This document shows, piece by piece, positions 49,893 to 59,055 of a stretch of DNA of 64,000 nucleotides. Below the pieces are notes generated by a model, which was not told the DNA's origin, searched no databases, and was given only the letters and a program-made list of their open reading frames with translations. The DNA lies in the NCBI RefSeq assembly GCF_004151245.1, contig NZ_JUIW01000001.1, positions 124,001-188,000 of the forward strand, given 5' to 3'. Every line of letters starts with the position of its first letter. Position 1 is the first letter of the stretch. The DNA is from Flavobacterium beibuense (lineage in GTDB: Bacteria; Bacteroidota; Bacteroidia; Flavobacteriales; Flavobacteriaceae). The position numbers were made by a program, and so were the translations under genes.

Positions 49893-50689
49893 AAACTAAA
49901 TTCGAGTTCTGCTATTTTTATCACGTCTTTTTCGCCGTAAGTCAGGATTGCCGAAACCGTATAATCCCCTTTAGGAAGATCTGATGGTAACACCTGCTTT
50001 AATGATCTTATATTATCCGGAAGTGTATAGAATTCTGATTCTTTTAAAATTGTTTTTTTACCGGTACTGTTGTTAAACAGTTCCCATTTAATGGTACCGT
50101 CTGCCCAAATTTTGCTTTGATTTTCAATTTTAAGTTCAAGAACTTTATTGTTATCATCATCAGCATAGCTCAGGAAATCAACAAACTCAATAACGGACTC
50201 ATTTTCCTGTTGGAAACTGTGATAGATTTTTACCCCCATTCTTACAGTAACCTGTATGGAAGCTCCATTTTTATCAGTTGTTTTTCCCGGATTAAGTTGG
50301 GTGAAAAAAATCATTGAAGTGTGTACAGGAATTTCAGTATTTGCATCCTGTGGTACCTTAAGTATTATTTCCACCTGCTTTGTTTCGCCTGGCTTGATTA
50401 CAAGAAATGACGAAGGCAGTATCTGTATCCAGTCAGAGCACGATGTTTCCAGTGTATTAGCATCCAGAATCTGGTTTTTACCTGATTCCTCATACTCCCA
50501 GTCACTGAATGAAGTACCTATTTCAAGTTCTTTTTCTGTTGGGTTTGTGATTTTTACAAACTGTGAAACTGAGTTCCCTTTTCCGGTCCTATAATATAGT
50601 CTGCCCGGTGTAACCGATATTCCTGCCTGTGAGAAAGCAGTGTTTACAGAGATAAAAGACAAAGCGATAACTAAAAGGAAATTTTTCAT
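49889..50689 (-). CDS. PapD-like periplasmic chaperone
   Basis: A 266-residue protein with a signal peptide (MKNFLLVIALSFISVNTAFS) and two Ig-like domains. The first resembles a fimbrial chaperone (ISVTPGRLYYRTGKGNSVSQ, ITNPTEKELEIGTSFSDWEY, LVIKPGETKQVEIILKVPQD). The second (about 160-266) ends in a strand-rich segment. Chaperones of this fold donate a strand to unfolded subunits and hand them to the usher. No pair of Arg/Lys residues identical to PapD was confirmed. It lies between the small subunit genes and the tip-like gene. Confidence 0.75.
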   Translation of the reverse strand: MKNFLLVIALSFISVNTAFSQAGISVTPGRLYYRTGKGNSVSQFVKITNPTEKELEIGTSFSDWEYEESGKNQILDANTLETSCSDWIQILPSSFLVIKPGETKQVEIILKVPQDANTEIPVHTSMIFFTQLNPGKTTDKNGASIQVTVRMGVKIYHSFQQENESVIEFVDFLSYADDDNNKVLELKIENQSKIWADGTIKWELFNNSTGKKTILKESEFYTLPDNIRSLKQVLPSDLPKGDYTVSAILTYGEKDVIKIAELEFSL

Positions 50690-50724
50690 GATCTATGGTT
50701 ATTTATATCATAAAGATATAGAAT

Positions 50725-51282
50725 TTACTGAGGGACTACAGTGTATATAACACTTGTAGTATAGGTTCCGGGTTCTTTATTTAAATAACTACTTGTTTGA
50801 GAAGCAGGTATAGTGTATGTTACATGGAAACCTCTTGCACTTTCTCCTTCCCCTGAAGTGATTACTGTGGTGTCGCTCGTGCTTAAAGGTACCGAACCAT
50901 TAACCGATAAACTTGATGATGGATTGCTGTTTGTACCTGTAAGATCATCTCCCAGTGTAGTTTGTACCATAATAGTATTTACCGGCAATGTAGATGTATT
51001 GCCGTTTAGAGAGAAAAACTGGGATGCAGACCTTACACTAACTTCATAACCATTGTTAGAAGTTATCTGTATATGATTAGTTTGCTGAGCAGACGAGTTT
51101 CCATTAATGAAGTGCGTGCTCAGGCCCATATCAATATTTACAGAGGGCTGCGATACCTGTATGCTAAGTACCTGGCCTATTAAGACATTAACCTGTGTTT
51201 CGGCAGAGCCGATTTGGGAGAAAGCGATAGCCGGGCAAAACTGTAGCACAAGTAGTAAACAGATTTGCGGTATTCTTTTCAA
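50725..51282 (-). CDS. DUF4402-like secreted subunit (third)
   Basis: From a TTG at 51282 this is a 185-residue protein with a clean signal peptide (LKRIPQICLLLVLQFCPAIA, cut near FSQ). It is similar in size to the other two subunits (182 and 175). A longer reading from ATG at 51348 (207 residues) would start inside a strong hairpin and push the signal peptide inward, so it is less likely. The body shares the motif HFINGNSSAQQTNHIQITSN...YEVSVRSAS with the neighbours and ends PGTYTTSVIYTVVPQ. It is probably a fibre subunit. Confidence 0.7.
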   Translation of the reverse strand: MKRIPQICLLLVLQFCPAIAFSQIGSAETQVNVLIGQVLSIQVSQPSVNIDMGLSTHFINGNSSAQQTNHIQITSNNGYEVSVRSASQFFSLNGNTSTLPVNTIMVQTTLGDDLTGTNSNPSSSLSVNGSVPLSTSDTTVITSGEGESARGFHVTYTIPASQTSSYLNKEPGTYTTSVIYTVVPQ

Positions 51283-51336
51283 GGGGGATAGTTTTCTTTT
51301 GCTTAAGGCAAAAAAATACAAAATAAAGAATGTGAA

Positions 51337-51375
51337 GAACAGCTCCAACTACCTTGCAGGCAGTTGGGGCTGTTC
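51337..51375 (-). terminator. Strong hairpin after the probable major subunit gene (leaky terminator or processing site)
   Basis: On the minus strand GAACAGCCCCAACTGCC pairs with GGTAGTTGGAGCTGTTC around TGCAA, with a single C-A mismatch. A moderately T-rich tract follows (TTCACATTCTTTATTTTG). It lies 30 bases after the stop of the gene at 51405 and before the third subunit gene. No promoter was seen between, so some transcription must read through. That would favour expression of the upstream subunit over the downstream genes. Confidence 0.65.
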
Positions 51376-51404
51376 CTATAAATTTCTCTTACAGTTTGTT
51401 TTAA

Positions 51405-51953
51405 TTACAGCGCGTATAGCGAGTAAGTTACTGTAGTAGTATAAGTACCTGTTGTGTGGTTAAGGTATTCTGCAGCACTTGCAGCAGGAATTGAATACTC
51501 AATATTGTACCCTCTTAAAGATTCACCAGTATCACAAGAAATGATAGTGTTCTCAGTAGAAGTGCTTAAAGATTGCGCAGTAAGTGTTGGAGAAACAGAA
51601 GCCTCTGAACCTGCACCAAGGTAAGAACCTACAGTAGGAGTTACAGTGATTGTACTTACAGGAATAGTTTCAGCACCAGATGTTAAATCTGTAGAAGCGA
51701 TAACTTTTACTTCATATTCACCTGTAGCACTTACTTGTACGTGGTCAGTTTTTTGACCAGAAGTGTTACCAGACTGGAAATGTTCAGGAGTGTCCATGTC
51801 GATATCTACTGAAGCATCAGCAACAGTGATTTCGAATGAGCTACCTAAGTTAACGTTTAATGTTGTTTCTGCAGTGTCTTCTGCTTGAGCGAATAGTGAG
51901 TTTGCTGTTAAAGCAACAATTGCAACGGTTGCAACTTTGAAAAAATTAGTCAT
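51405..51953 (-). CDS. DUF4402-like secreted subunit, probable major subunit
   Basis: 182 residues from the ATG at 51953, giving a typical signal peptide (MTNFFKVATVAIVALTANSL, cut near FAQ). The ATG at 52007 lies in the leader and gives an unlikely N-terminus. The mature part contains DMDTPEHFQSGNTSGQKTDH, YEVKVIASTD and ends TGTYTTTVTYSLYAL, the same final strand as its paralogues. The gene has the best promoter of the cluster, a 75-base leader and a hairpin after it, so it is the likely major fibre subunit. Confidence 0.75.
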   Translation of the reverse strand: MTNFFKVATVAIVALTANSLFAQAEDTAETTLNVNLGSSFEITVADASVDIDMDTPEHFQSGNTSGQKTDHVQVSATGEYEVKVIASTDLTSGAETIPVSTITVTPTVGSYLGAGSEASVSPTLTAQSLSTSTENTIISCDTGESLRGYNIEYSIPAASAAEYLNHTTGTYTTTVTYSLYAL

Positions 51954-52040
51954 TAGTTGTTTAATTTTAGTGGGACAATTAAATCTAATTCTTAGGGGGC
52001 TAAGCACTTAGATTTTTTCTTTTTGTTAGTTTTAACGATG

Positions 52041-52075
52041 CAAAAGTATATTCAAATAATGACTAGACAATAGTC
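52041..52075 (-). promoter_or_regulatory. Promoter of the probable major subunit gene with overlapping dyad
   Basis: On the minus strand ATTG (52071-52068), 19 bases, then TACTTTTG (52048-52041): a near-perfect Bacteroidetes promoter. GACTA-TTGTC-TAGTC (52075-52061) is an inverted repeat lying over the -33 box and could be an operator. The leader of about 80 bases contains another palindrome (CTAAGTGCTTAG). Confidence 0.65.
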
Positions 52076-52147
52076 AAAAAAGTACTTTTTACTATCATTT
52101 TAAGAAAAAAATAACAATGCGCTATTTTAATGTTAAATATGAACTAT

Positions 52148-52675
52148 TTAAGGCATTAAAATGGTATAAGTTACTAGAGTTGAGTATGTTCCGGTAGGCT
52201 TGTTAAGGTATTCACTACCTCCGGATACATGGTATTCGATATCGAATGACCTTTTTATGTCCCCACTAGTGGACTGTACTAATGTGTTGTCAGTAAGTGA
52301 TAAAGCAATAGGTGACATTGTTATACTGCCTTGCGATTCACCACCGATGTTGCCCTGTGTAGGTGTTAATGTGACGGTTCCTATATCTATAGTTGCACCC
52401 TCACCGGAAAGATTTGAAGCGGCAGAGACCCTTATTTCATAATTACTGCTGCTCATTATTTCAATGTGGTTTGCCTCAACTATTGATTTACCGTTAATAT
52501 AATCGTTTGAAGTATTTAATGAAATGCCTACGTTGCTTTGGCTTTCATTAATTTTAATACTTTGTATGTCGTTTAAATGAATATTAAGATTTGTTCCTGC
52601 ACTATTTTGTGCATTTGCTTCTGTAATATAAAATGAAGCCAAAAGTGCAAATAGTATAGTGTAAATCGTATTCAT
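52148..52675 (-). CDS. DUF4402-like secreted subunit (first)
   Basis: A 175-residue protein with a signal peptide (MNTIYTILFALLASFYITEA, cut near NAQ). Its body matches the other subunits (DYINGKSIVEANHIEIMSSS, YEIRVSAASN) and it ends TGTYSTLVTYTILMP. It is the first structural gene after the AraC regulator and is separated from the major subunit by 194 bases with a separate promoter. Confidence 0.72.
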   Translation of the reverse strand: MNTIYTILFALLASFYITEANAQNSAGTNLNIHLNDIQSIKINESQSNVGISLNTSNDYINGKSIVEANHIEIMSSSNYEIRVSAASNLSGEGATIDIGTVTLTPTQGNIGGESQGSITMSPIALSLTDNTLVQSTSGDIKRSFDIEYHVSGGSEYLNKPTGTYSTLVTYTILMP

Positions 52676-52703
52676 AAGTCCCCCCTAAAATCAAACAATA
52701 CCC

Positions 52704-52711
52704 CAAATATA
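52704..52711 (-). promoter_or_regulatory. -7 box upstream of the first subunit gene
   Basis: On the minus strand TATATTTG (52711-52704) matches TAnnTTTG, 28 bases before the ATG. No TTTG at -33, so an activator such as the neighbouring AraC protein may be needed. Confidence 0.5.
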
Positions 52712-52789
52712 TTATTGAAGGAAATAACTCGTATTAATAGAAGGAAAAAAAACGTTTAAAAGTTTTATTTATTCGATGAAATGCATTTT

Positions 52790-53677
52790 TTAAAGTTCTG
52801 GTAAGAGGGCATTGTGCTGTTTAGAGTAGTCTCTGTACTCTTTAGGTGACATGCCTACACATTTAGAAAAGAAGCGTATAAAGTTGCTGGGTTCTTCGAA
52901 ATTTAGTTCAAAAGCAATTTCTTTAATATTCATGGAACTATGTAGTAAAAGCCTTTTTGCTTCGAGTATTGTTTGGTCTGTAATCAGTTTTTTAGGTGAT
53001 ATCCCATATATACTTTTGGTTACTTCAGTAAGTTTCTTTGTTGAAGTGTTTAGCTCATCAGTATAAAAACCAAGCTGTTTTTGCTTTTTGAAATTTTCTT
53101 TTACTAATTGCCTGAAACTGTTCGCTAACTCATTGTCCGGATTCGCATTTTGATTATAACTTTCTAAGTTATTTAAAAGAGATTCTCTTTGGCAATAAAG
53201 CAAGAGTCTTTCTACGCTATTGTGTGTAATTAAATAGGTAAGTTCGTTAAAAGGCTGGATGCATTGTTCTGAGAGAGCTTTATAATGCTGTTCCAGTATA
53301 ATTTGAGTCGGTATGTCCAGTTTGTATTTAAAAAGTTTTGTTGAATTATCGAAAAACTTACAACTGTTAAGAAAGTTAATGTCAATGTCGTGTCTGCAAT
53401 AAAAGCTTTCTTCAAAGCGTAGTACCAAAACCTGAAAGGTAGAAGGTGTTTGTATTTTAAAAACCTGGTTTATGCCAATAAAAGCACATTCACCTCTTTT
53501 AATATTGATGTTGTTAGTGTCTATCTGTAAATTTACTTCTCCTGATTTTACAAAGAACAAAGTGTAAAAATCTCCACGGCATGAATTATTAAGCACTTCC
53601 GATTTTTCGGGCGTGACATAAAAAGCTGCAAACCCGTATGGATAGATATTTTTGTCTAAAGTTATTTGTTTAATCAT
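52790..53677 (-). CDS. AraC-family transcriptional regulator
   Basis: A 295-residue protein with an N-terminal cupin-like sensing domain (YTLFFVKSGEVNLQIDTNNI) and two C-terminal helix-turn-helix motifs in the AraC style (SMNIKEIAFELNFEEPSNFI, RFFSKCVGMSPKEYRDYSKQ). It lies immediately upstream of, and in the same direction as, the subunit genes, with a 114-base gap, so it is the likely local regulator of the fibre locus. The ligand is unknown. Confidence 0.9.
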   Translation of the reverse strand: MIKQITLDKNIYPYGFAAFYVTPEKSEVLNNSCRGDFYTLFFVKSGEVNLQIDTNNINIKRGECAFIGINQVFKIQTPSTFQVLVLRFEESFYCRHDIDINFLNSCKFFDNSTKLFKYKLDIPTQIILEQHYKALSEQCIQPFNELTYLITHNSVERLLLYCQRESLLNNLESYNQNANPDNELANSFRQLVKENFKKQKQLGFYTDELNTSTKKLTEVTKSIYGISPKKLITDQTILEAKRLLLHSSMNIKEIAFELNFEEPSNFIRFFSKCVGMSPKEYRDYSKQHNALLPEL

Positions 53678-53996
53678 TTTTTAAATATGGGGTATGTTTT
53701 TTCAAAAATATAAAAAACATAGTATTTTGAGATAAAGAAATATTATTTTACGGATAATGCGCACTTTTTAGGGTTAATTTGTTATTAAAAGGTTAAAAGG
53801 GATTTAAAAATTATCGAGTTAAGTATTTTTATGAATAACTTGCGTCGCTTTTTAGAATATTTATTGTGTGAATATTTTTACGATTGATGTACGTGGAAAG
53901 TGAACTTAAGTTTTAAAAAAACTTATTTAGAAAATAATCTATCTATATTTGCAGGTAAAACCCCAAACTAATTATTAATACCCTTTAAAGTCTTAA
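53678..53996. other. Divergent promoter region between the AraC gene and the polysaccharide locus
   Basis: This 319-base, very AT-rich gap has TATTTTTG on the minus strand at 53710-53703, fitting the AraC gene, and TATATTTG on the plus strand at 53944-53951, 45 bases before the epimerase ATG. Neither has a clear TTTG at -33. No coding frame, terminator or repeat was seen in the middle part. Confidence 0.55.
53944..53951 (+). promoter_or_regulatory. -7 box of the polysaccharide operon
   Basis: TATATTTG matches TAnnTTTG. All genes from 53997 to the right edge are in the same direction with gaps of at most 24 bases, so this may drive the whole run. Confidence 0.5.
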
Positions 53997-54974
53997 ATGG
54001 AAAATAAAATACGGATTTTGATAACCGGCGGTGCCGGATTTATTGGTTCTAATTTATGCGATTATTTTATAGATAAAAATTATGAAGTAGTATGTCTTGA
54101 TAATTTTTCAACAGGTCATAAAAAAAATATTGAGCATCTTTTTTCTAACCCTAATTTTACTTCAATAGAAGGAGATATAAGAAATTTCGAGGATTGTAAA
54201 AAAGCTGTATCAGGAGCAAAGTATGTACTACATCAGGCTGCCCTAGGGTCAGTGCCCCGATCTATTAATGATCCAATCACGAGTAATGAGGTCAATGTAA
54301 GCGGTTTTTTGAATATGCTTACTGCTTCACGTGATGAAGGAGTGAAGAGATTTGTATATGCGGCCAGCTCATCTACTTATGGTGATTCAGAATCACTGCC
54401 GAAAGTAGAAGAAATTATAGGTAAACCACTATCTCCTTATGCTGTAACAAAGTATGTTAATGAATTATATGCTGATGTTTTTAGTAAAACATATGGGTTG
54501 GAGACCATAGGTTTAAGGTATTTTAACGTGTTTGGAAGGCGTCAGGATCCTAATGGGGCTTATGCAGCTGTAATACCAAAATTTGTAATGCAGTTTATGA
54601 GTCACGAAAGTCCTATTATTAATGGGGACGGTAATTATTCTAGAGATTTTACTTATGTAGAGAATGTTATTCAGATGAATGAGCTAGCTATGTTTACAGA
54701 AAACCCACAAGCCGTTAATACTGTTTATAATACAGCTTTTGGTGACAGGACTACCCTAAATGATCTAGTAGGATATCTTAAAACGTTTTTATCACAATAT
54801 GATGCTAAAATAGCAGATGTTGATGTAATTCATGGCCCAAATAGAATTGGTGATATACCACATTCCTTGGCGAGTATAGATAAAGCAACAAAATTATTAA
54901 ATTATAATCCTAAATATTCTCTTAAAAATGGTCTTGAAGTGGCAGTTAAGTGGTACTGGGATAATTTAAAATAA
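53997..54974 (+). CDS. UDP-N-acetylglucosamine 4-epimerase (WbpP/TviC-like SDR)
   Basis: A 325-residue extended short-chain dehydrogenase with the NAD site GGAGFIG (11-17) and the YxxxK pair Tyr148/Lys152 (SPYAVTK). HQAALGSVPRSINDPITSNE closely resembles WbpP/TviC epimerases, which interconvert UDP-GlcNAc or UDP-GlcNAcA with the galacto forms. The dehydrogenase that follows matches WbpO/TviB, so together they could make UDP-GalNAcA or a related uronic acid for the surface polymer. First gene of the locus. Confidence 0.88.
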   Translation: MENKIRILITGGAGFIGSNLCDYFIDKNYEVVCLDNFSTGHKKNIEHLFSNPNFTSIEGDIRNFEDCKKAVSGAKYVLHQAALGSVPRSINDPITSNEVNVSGFLNMLTASRDEGVKRFVYAASSSTYGDSESLPKVEEIIGKPLSPYAVTKYVNELYADVFSKTYGLETIGLRYFNVFGRRQDPNGAYAAVIPKFVMQFMSHESPIINGDGNYSRDFTYVENVIQMNELAMFTENPQAVNTVYNTAFGDRTTLNDLVGYLKTFLSQYDAKIADVDVIHGPNRIGDIPHSLASIDKATKLLNYNPKYSLKNGLEVAVKWYWDNLK

Positions 54975-54998
54975 TATACTTCTTTTTTTAATCTAATT

Positions 54999-56270
54999 AT
55001 GAAAATAGCAATAATAGGATTGGGTTATGTTGGATTGCCTTTAGCAAGGTTGTTTGCTACAAAATATTCAGTAGTAGGTTTTGATATTAATAAGTCTCGA
55101 GTAAATGAATTAAATTCAGGGAAAGATAATACTTTAGAGATTGAGGACGATTTATTAAGATCTGTACTTAAAAAAAGTTCTTCTGAAGATAATGGGTTGT
55201 ATTGTACAACTAATCTTGATGATATTAGAGATTGTAATTGTTATATAATTACTGTTCCGACCCCTGTTGATAAAAATAACAGGCCAGACTTGACTCCTTT
55301 ATATAAAGCAAGTGAAACAGTAGGTAAAGTGTTATCAAAAGGAGATATAGTGGTTTACGAATCTACAGTATATCCTGGGGTTACAGAAGATGAGTGTGTT
55401 CCCGTACTTGAGAAAGTAAGTGGACTGGAATTTAATAAAGATTTTTACGCAGGTTATTCACCTGAAAGAATTAATCCCGGAGATAAAGAACATACTGTAG
55501 AAAAAATATTAAAAGTTACTGCTGGTTCTACTCCAGAAATTGGCAGACAGGTTGATGATTTGTATAAGTCGGTCATTTCTGCAGGGACTCACTTAGCTCC
55601 AACGATAAAGGTCGCTGAAGCAGCAAAAGTTATAGAAAATTCCCAAAGAGATATTAATATAGCTTTTGTTAATGAATTAGCTAAAATATTTAATTGTCTT
55701 GATATTGATACTCATGCAGTTTTGGAAGCTGCAGGTACGAAATGGAATTTTCTTCCTTTTAAACCGGGATTGGTAGGAGGACATTGCATAGGAGTTGATC
55801 CATATTATCTGGCTCAAAAAGCTCAGGAGGTAGGTTATCATCCTGAAATTATATTGGCAGGAAGAAGACTTAATGATAGTATGGGGGAATATGTTGCTTC
55901 TCAGGTTGTTAAGTTGATGATAAAGAAAGGAATAGTGGTGAATGGTGCTAAAGTGTTAATACTTGGAGTTACATTTAAAGAGAATTGTCCTGATGTTAGA
56001 AATACAAAAATTGTAGATGTAATAAAAGCTTTGCAAGAATACAGTATTGAAGTTGATATTTATGATCCGTGGGCTAGTGCTGAAGAAGTAAAGCATGAGT
56101 ATAGACTTAAGGTTACTAATACTCAACCTGAAGAAAAGTATAATGCGATAATTTTAGGTGTAGCACATAACGAGTTTAAGAACTTAAATTATGAAGTGCT
56201 TAAAGCGGCTAATGGAGTTGTTTATGATGTAAAAGGAGTGCTTGGTGAATTAGCAGATAGTAAACTATAA
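54999..56270 (+). CDS. UDP-N-acetylhexosamine 6-dehydrogenase (WbpO/TviB-like)
   Basis: A 423-residue nucleotide-sugar dehydrogenase. The NAD site is [15 protein letters not shown], and the catalytic Cys263 lies in [12 protein letters not shown]. The central [20 protein letters not shown] and C-terminal [19 protein letters not shown] are typical of the WbpO/TviB/VipA group rather than of UDP-glucose dehydrogenases. It oxidises the C6 of a UDP-HexNAc to a uronic acid. It lies 24 bases after the epimerase and two before the next dehydrogenase. Confidence 0.9.
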   Translation: MKIAIIGLGYVGLPLARLFATKYSVVGFDINKSRVNELNSGKDNTLEIEDDLLRSVLKKSSSEDNGLYCTTNLDDIRDCNCYIITVPTPVDKNNRPDLTPLYKASETVGKVLSKGDIVVYESTVYPGVTEDECVPVLEKVSGLEFNKDFYAGYSPERINPGDKEHTVEKILKVTAGSTPEIGRQVDDLYKSVISAGTHLAPTIKVAEAAKVIENSQRDINIAFVNELAKIFNCLDIDTHAVLEAAGTKWNFLPFKPGLVGGHCIGVDPYYLAQKAQEVGYHPEIILAGRRLNDSMGEYVASQVVKLMIKKGIVVNGAKVLILGVTFKENCPDVRNTKIVDVIKALQEYSIEVDIYDPWASAEEVKHEYRLKVTNTQPEEKYNAIILGVAHNEFKNLNYEVLKAANGVVYDVKGVLGELADSKL

Positions 56271-56272
56271 AG

Positions 56273-57664
56273 ATGGTAGTTAGAAATATATGTTGTATTG
56301 GAGCAGGTTATGTAGGAGGGCCTACTATGGCTGTTATTGCTTATAAGTGTCCTGATATAAAGGTTACTGTTGTAGATGTTAATGAGGCCAGAATTAAGGC
56401 ATGGAATGATGAAGATATTTCTAATATACCTATATATGAGCCAGGGCTAGAAGATATAGTTGCTGAAGCAAGAGATAGGAATCTGTTTTTTTCTACTGAT
56501 ATTGAAAAAGCTATTGACGAGGCGGAAATGATTTTTATCTCGGTTAATACACCTACAAAAACATATGGTTTAGGTAAAGGCAAGGCTGCCGATTTAAAAT
56601 ATATTGAGCTTTGTGCCAGGCAAATTGCTTCTGTGGCTAAAACGGATAAAATTGTTGTAGAAAAGTCTACACTGCCTGTTAGGACAGCTGAAGCAATTAA
56701 GAGTATTTTAGATAATACCGGAAACGGAGTTAAATTCCATATTTTATCAAATCCGGAATTTTTGGCTGAGGGTACTGCGGTTCAGGATTTGTTGAATCCA
56801 GATCGAGTATTGATTGGCGGTGAAACTAATGAAGATGGTTTTGTTGCTATAAATGCTTTGGTTGATGTGTATGCTAATTGGGTTGGCAGGGACAAGATTT
56901 TAACTACAAATGTTTGGTCATCAGAATTATCAAAACTTACGGCCAATGCTTTTTTAGCTCAAAGAGTTTCTTCAATAAATGCTATATCAGCATTATGTGA
57001 ACAAACAGGGGCGGATGTTAATGAGGTATCAAAAGCGATAGGGATGGATAGTCGTATCGGGTCTAAGTTTTTAAAGGCTTCTGTAGGATTTGGAGGATCT
57101 TGTTTTCAAAAGGATATTTTAAACTTGGTCTATATAGCAAAGAGTTACGGACTTAATGAAGTGGCTGATTATTGGGAGCAGGTAATTAAAATGAATGATT
57201 ACCAAAAAAGACGCTTTGCTTCTAATATCGTTAAGACTCTCTATAATACAGTGTCAGGTAAGAAAATAGTTTTTTTGGGGTGGGCATTTAAAAAAGATAC
57301 TAATGATACCCGAGAGTCGGCAGCAATATATGTTGCTGATGATTTATTAAATGAAGAAGCAAATATAGCTGTTTATGATCCTAAAGTTGAAAAAGAAATA
57401 GTTTATAGAGATATAGACAATCTTAATACAAGAACTTCGGAATTAAATAGAAAACATATTGAAGTTGTTAATGATCCTTATGAGGCTTGTAAAGATGCTT
57501 ATGCAATCGCTGTTTTAACAGAATGGGATGAATTTAAAACTTATGACTGGCAAAGGATATATGATAAGATGAAAAAACCGGCTTTTGTGTTTGACGGAAG
57601 AAATATTATTGACGGAGAAAAGTTAAGAGAAATTGGCTTTGTTTTTAGGAGGATTGGTAATTAA
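56273..57664 (+). CDS. ugd: UDP-glucose 6-dehydrogenase, animal-like type
   Basis: A 463-residue UDP-glucose dehydrogenase, longer than the usual bacterial type and very close to animal UGDH at the N-terminus ([34 protein letters not shown]). Catalytic Cys277 lies in [17 protein letters not shown], and [16 protein letters not shown] follows. It makes UDP-glucuronic acid. With the previous enzyme this gives the locus two different uronic acid precursors. Confidence 0.93.
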   Translation: MVVRNICCIGAGYVGGPTMAVIAYKCPDIKVTVVDVNEARIKAWNDEDISNIPIYEPGLEDIVAEARDRNLFFSTDIEKAIDEAEMIFISVNTPTKTYGLGKGKAADLKYIELCARQIASVAKTDKIVVEKSTLPVRTAEAIKSILDNTGNGVKFHILSNPEFLAEGTAVQDLLNPDRVLIGGETNEDGFVAINALVDVYANWVGRDKILTTNVWSSELSKLTANAFLAQRVSSINAISALCEQTGADVNEVSKAIGMDSRIGSKFLKASVGFGGSCFQKDILNLVYIAKSYGLNEVADYWEQVIKMNDYQKRRFASNIVKTLYNTVSGKKIVFLGWAFKKDTNDTRESAAIYVADDLLNEEANIAVYDPKVEKEIVYRDIDNLNTRTSELNRKHIEVVNDPYEACKDAYAIAVLTEWDEFKTYDWQRIYDKMKKPAFVFDGRNIIDGEKLREIGFVFRRIGN

Positions 57665-57672
57665 GATATAAT

Positions 57673-59055
57673 ATGCAAGAGCAATCAAAACGATTATTAT
57701 CCAATACTTTTTTTTATACTATTGGTAATTTTGGGGCTAAGTTTTTAATATTAATACTTCTTCCTTTTTTATCATTTTATCTGAGTAGAGCAGATTTAGG
57801 GATTTATGATTTAATGATTACTGCCTTAAATTTATTTGTTCCAGTAATAACCTTACAAATTTCAGATGCTGTTTATAGATGGATATTACCTATCAAAGAA
57901 GATGATCAGTTGATAAGGAAGGTTGTTTCTAATGGTTTTATATTAATAAGTGGAGGTGTGTTGTTTTTTCAAGTAATATTCTTTTTAACATCTTTATTTG
58001 TTGATTTTAAGTATAAATTGTTTTTTTCAATAATGATTATAACGTATTGTTATCTTCCTTTTTTTCAGTATGTTATAAGGGGAGTAGGAAAGACAAAAAT
58101 ATACGCTATAGGTAGCCTTCTGAATGCTTTTTCACTCTTGTTACTTAATGTCTTTTTTTTAGTTTTTTTTAAATTAGGCATTCAGTCTCTATTTATCTCT
58201 GTTGTATTGTCTAATTTTCTAACGATATTATTTTATGTTTTTTTTGGAGAGGTGAAAAAAAACTTATCTGTCTTTTCATTTGAAAAAAATCTATTGAAGG
58301 AGATGCTTTTTTTTTCAGTTCCTCTAGTTCCAAATACGATTAGTTGGTGGTTAATTAATGCTTCGGATAAGTTCTTGATTTTATATTTTTTAAATGCAGA
58401 ATTTAATGGGATTTATGCAGTTTCTACAAGATTTCCATCAATAATGATTTTACTGAATTCAGTGTTTATTTTGGCATGGCAAGATCACACTATTACTTCT
58501 TTAAATAGTAAAAATAGTTTTGAAGAGAAGGTGTTTGATAAATATATGAATTTTGAATTTTCAGTAGTTTTATTTTTAATTTCTACATCAAAATATTTAA
58601 TTATGTTTACAGTTGATGGGGATTTTTATGATGCTTATAAGTATATGCCTTTATTGTATTTAGGAGTTGCATATTCTGCTTTCTCAGGTTTTTTTGGTGC
58701 GGCATTTTTAAAAGTAAAAAATACTAAAGGTGTTTTAGTGTCAAGTTTTTTTTCAGGCCTAATAAATATTATTTTGAGTTTTTTTTTAATACCATATATA
58801 GGGCTGTATGCTCCAGCATTAGGTACACTAGTAAGTTTTATCTTTATGTTTTTTTTAAGGGTTAAACAAACTAAAGATTTTTACTTTATTAAAGTGAATT
58901 ACTCTAGATTGACTTATTTAACAATTTCGTGTTTATCTTTTGCTTATTTGAGTTTTCTTGATATAAAAGTTGTCAATATTATTTTAATTGTTGTTTCCGT
59001 CATTTTATTAGTTGTTTTAAATGCTAATACGATAAAAAAAATTATAAATAGATGA
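57673..59055 (+). CDS. Polysaccharide flippase (Wzx-like)
   Basis: A 460-residue membrane protein with about 12 to 14 helices, opening with KRLLSNTFFYTIGNFGAKFL and SFYLSRADLGIYDLMITALN, the usual start of oligosaccharide flippases of the MATE/MOP superfamily. It moves lipid-linked repeat units across the inner membrane. From here the DNA is strikingly T-rich. It overlaps the next gene by four bases. Confidence 0.9.
   Translation: MQEQSKRLLSNTFFYTIGNFGAKFLILILLPFLSFYLSRADLGIYDLMITALNLFVPVITLQISDAVYRWILPIKEDDQLIRKVVSNGFILISGGVLFFQVIFFLTSLFVDFKYKLFFSIMIITYCYLPFFQYVIRGVGKTKIYAIGSLLNAFSLLLLNVFFLVFFKLGIQSLFISVVLSNFLTILFYVFFGEVKKNLSVFSFEKNLLKEMLFFSVPLVPNTISWWLINASDKFLILYFLNAEFNGIYAVSTRFPSIMILLNSVFILAWQDHTITSLNSKNSFEEKVFDKYMNFEFSVVLFLISTSKYLIMFTVDGDFYDAYKYMPLLYLGVAYSAFSGFFGAAFLKVKNTKGVLVSSFFSGLINIILSFFLIPYIGLYAPALGTLVSFIFMFFLRVKQTKDFYFIKVNYSRLTYLTISCLSFAYLSFLDIKVVNIILIVVSVILLVVLNANTIKKIINR

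Noticed and set aside
51954..52007. N-terminal extension of the probable major subunit from ATG at 52007
   Set aside because: It would put 18 residues before a perfect signal peptide; the ATG at 51953 is better.
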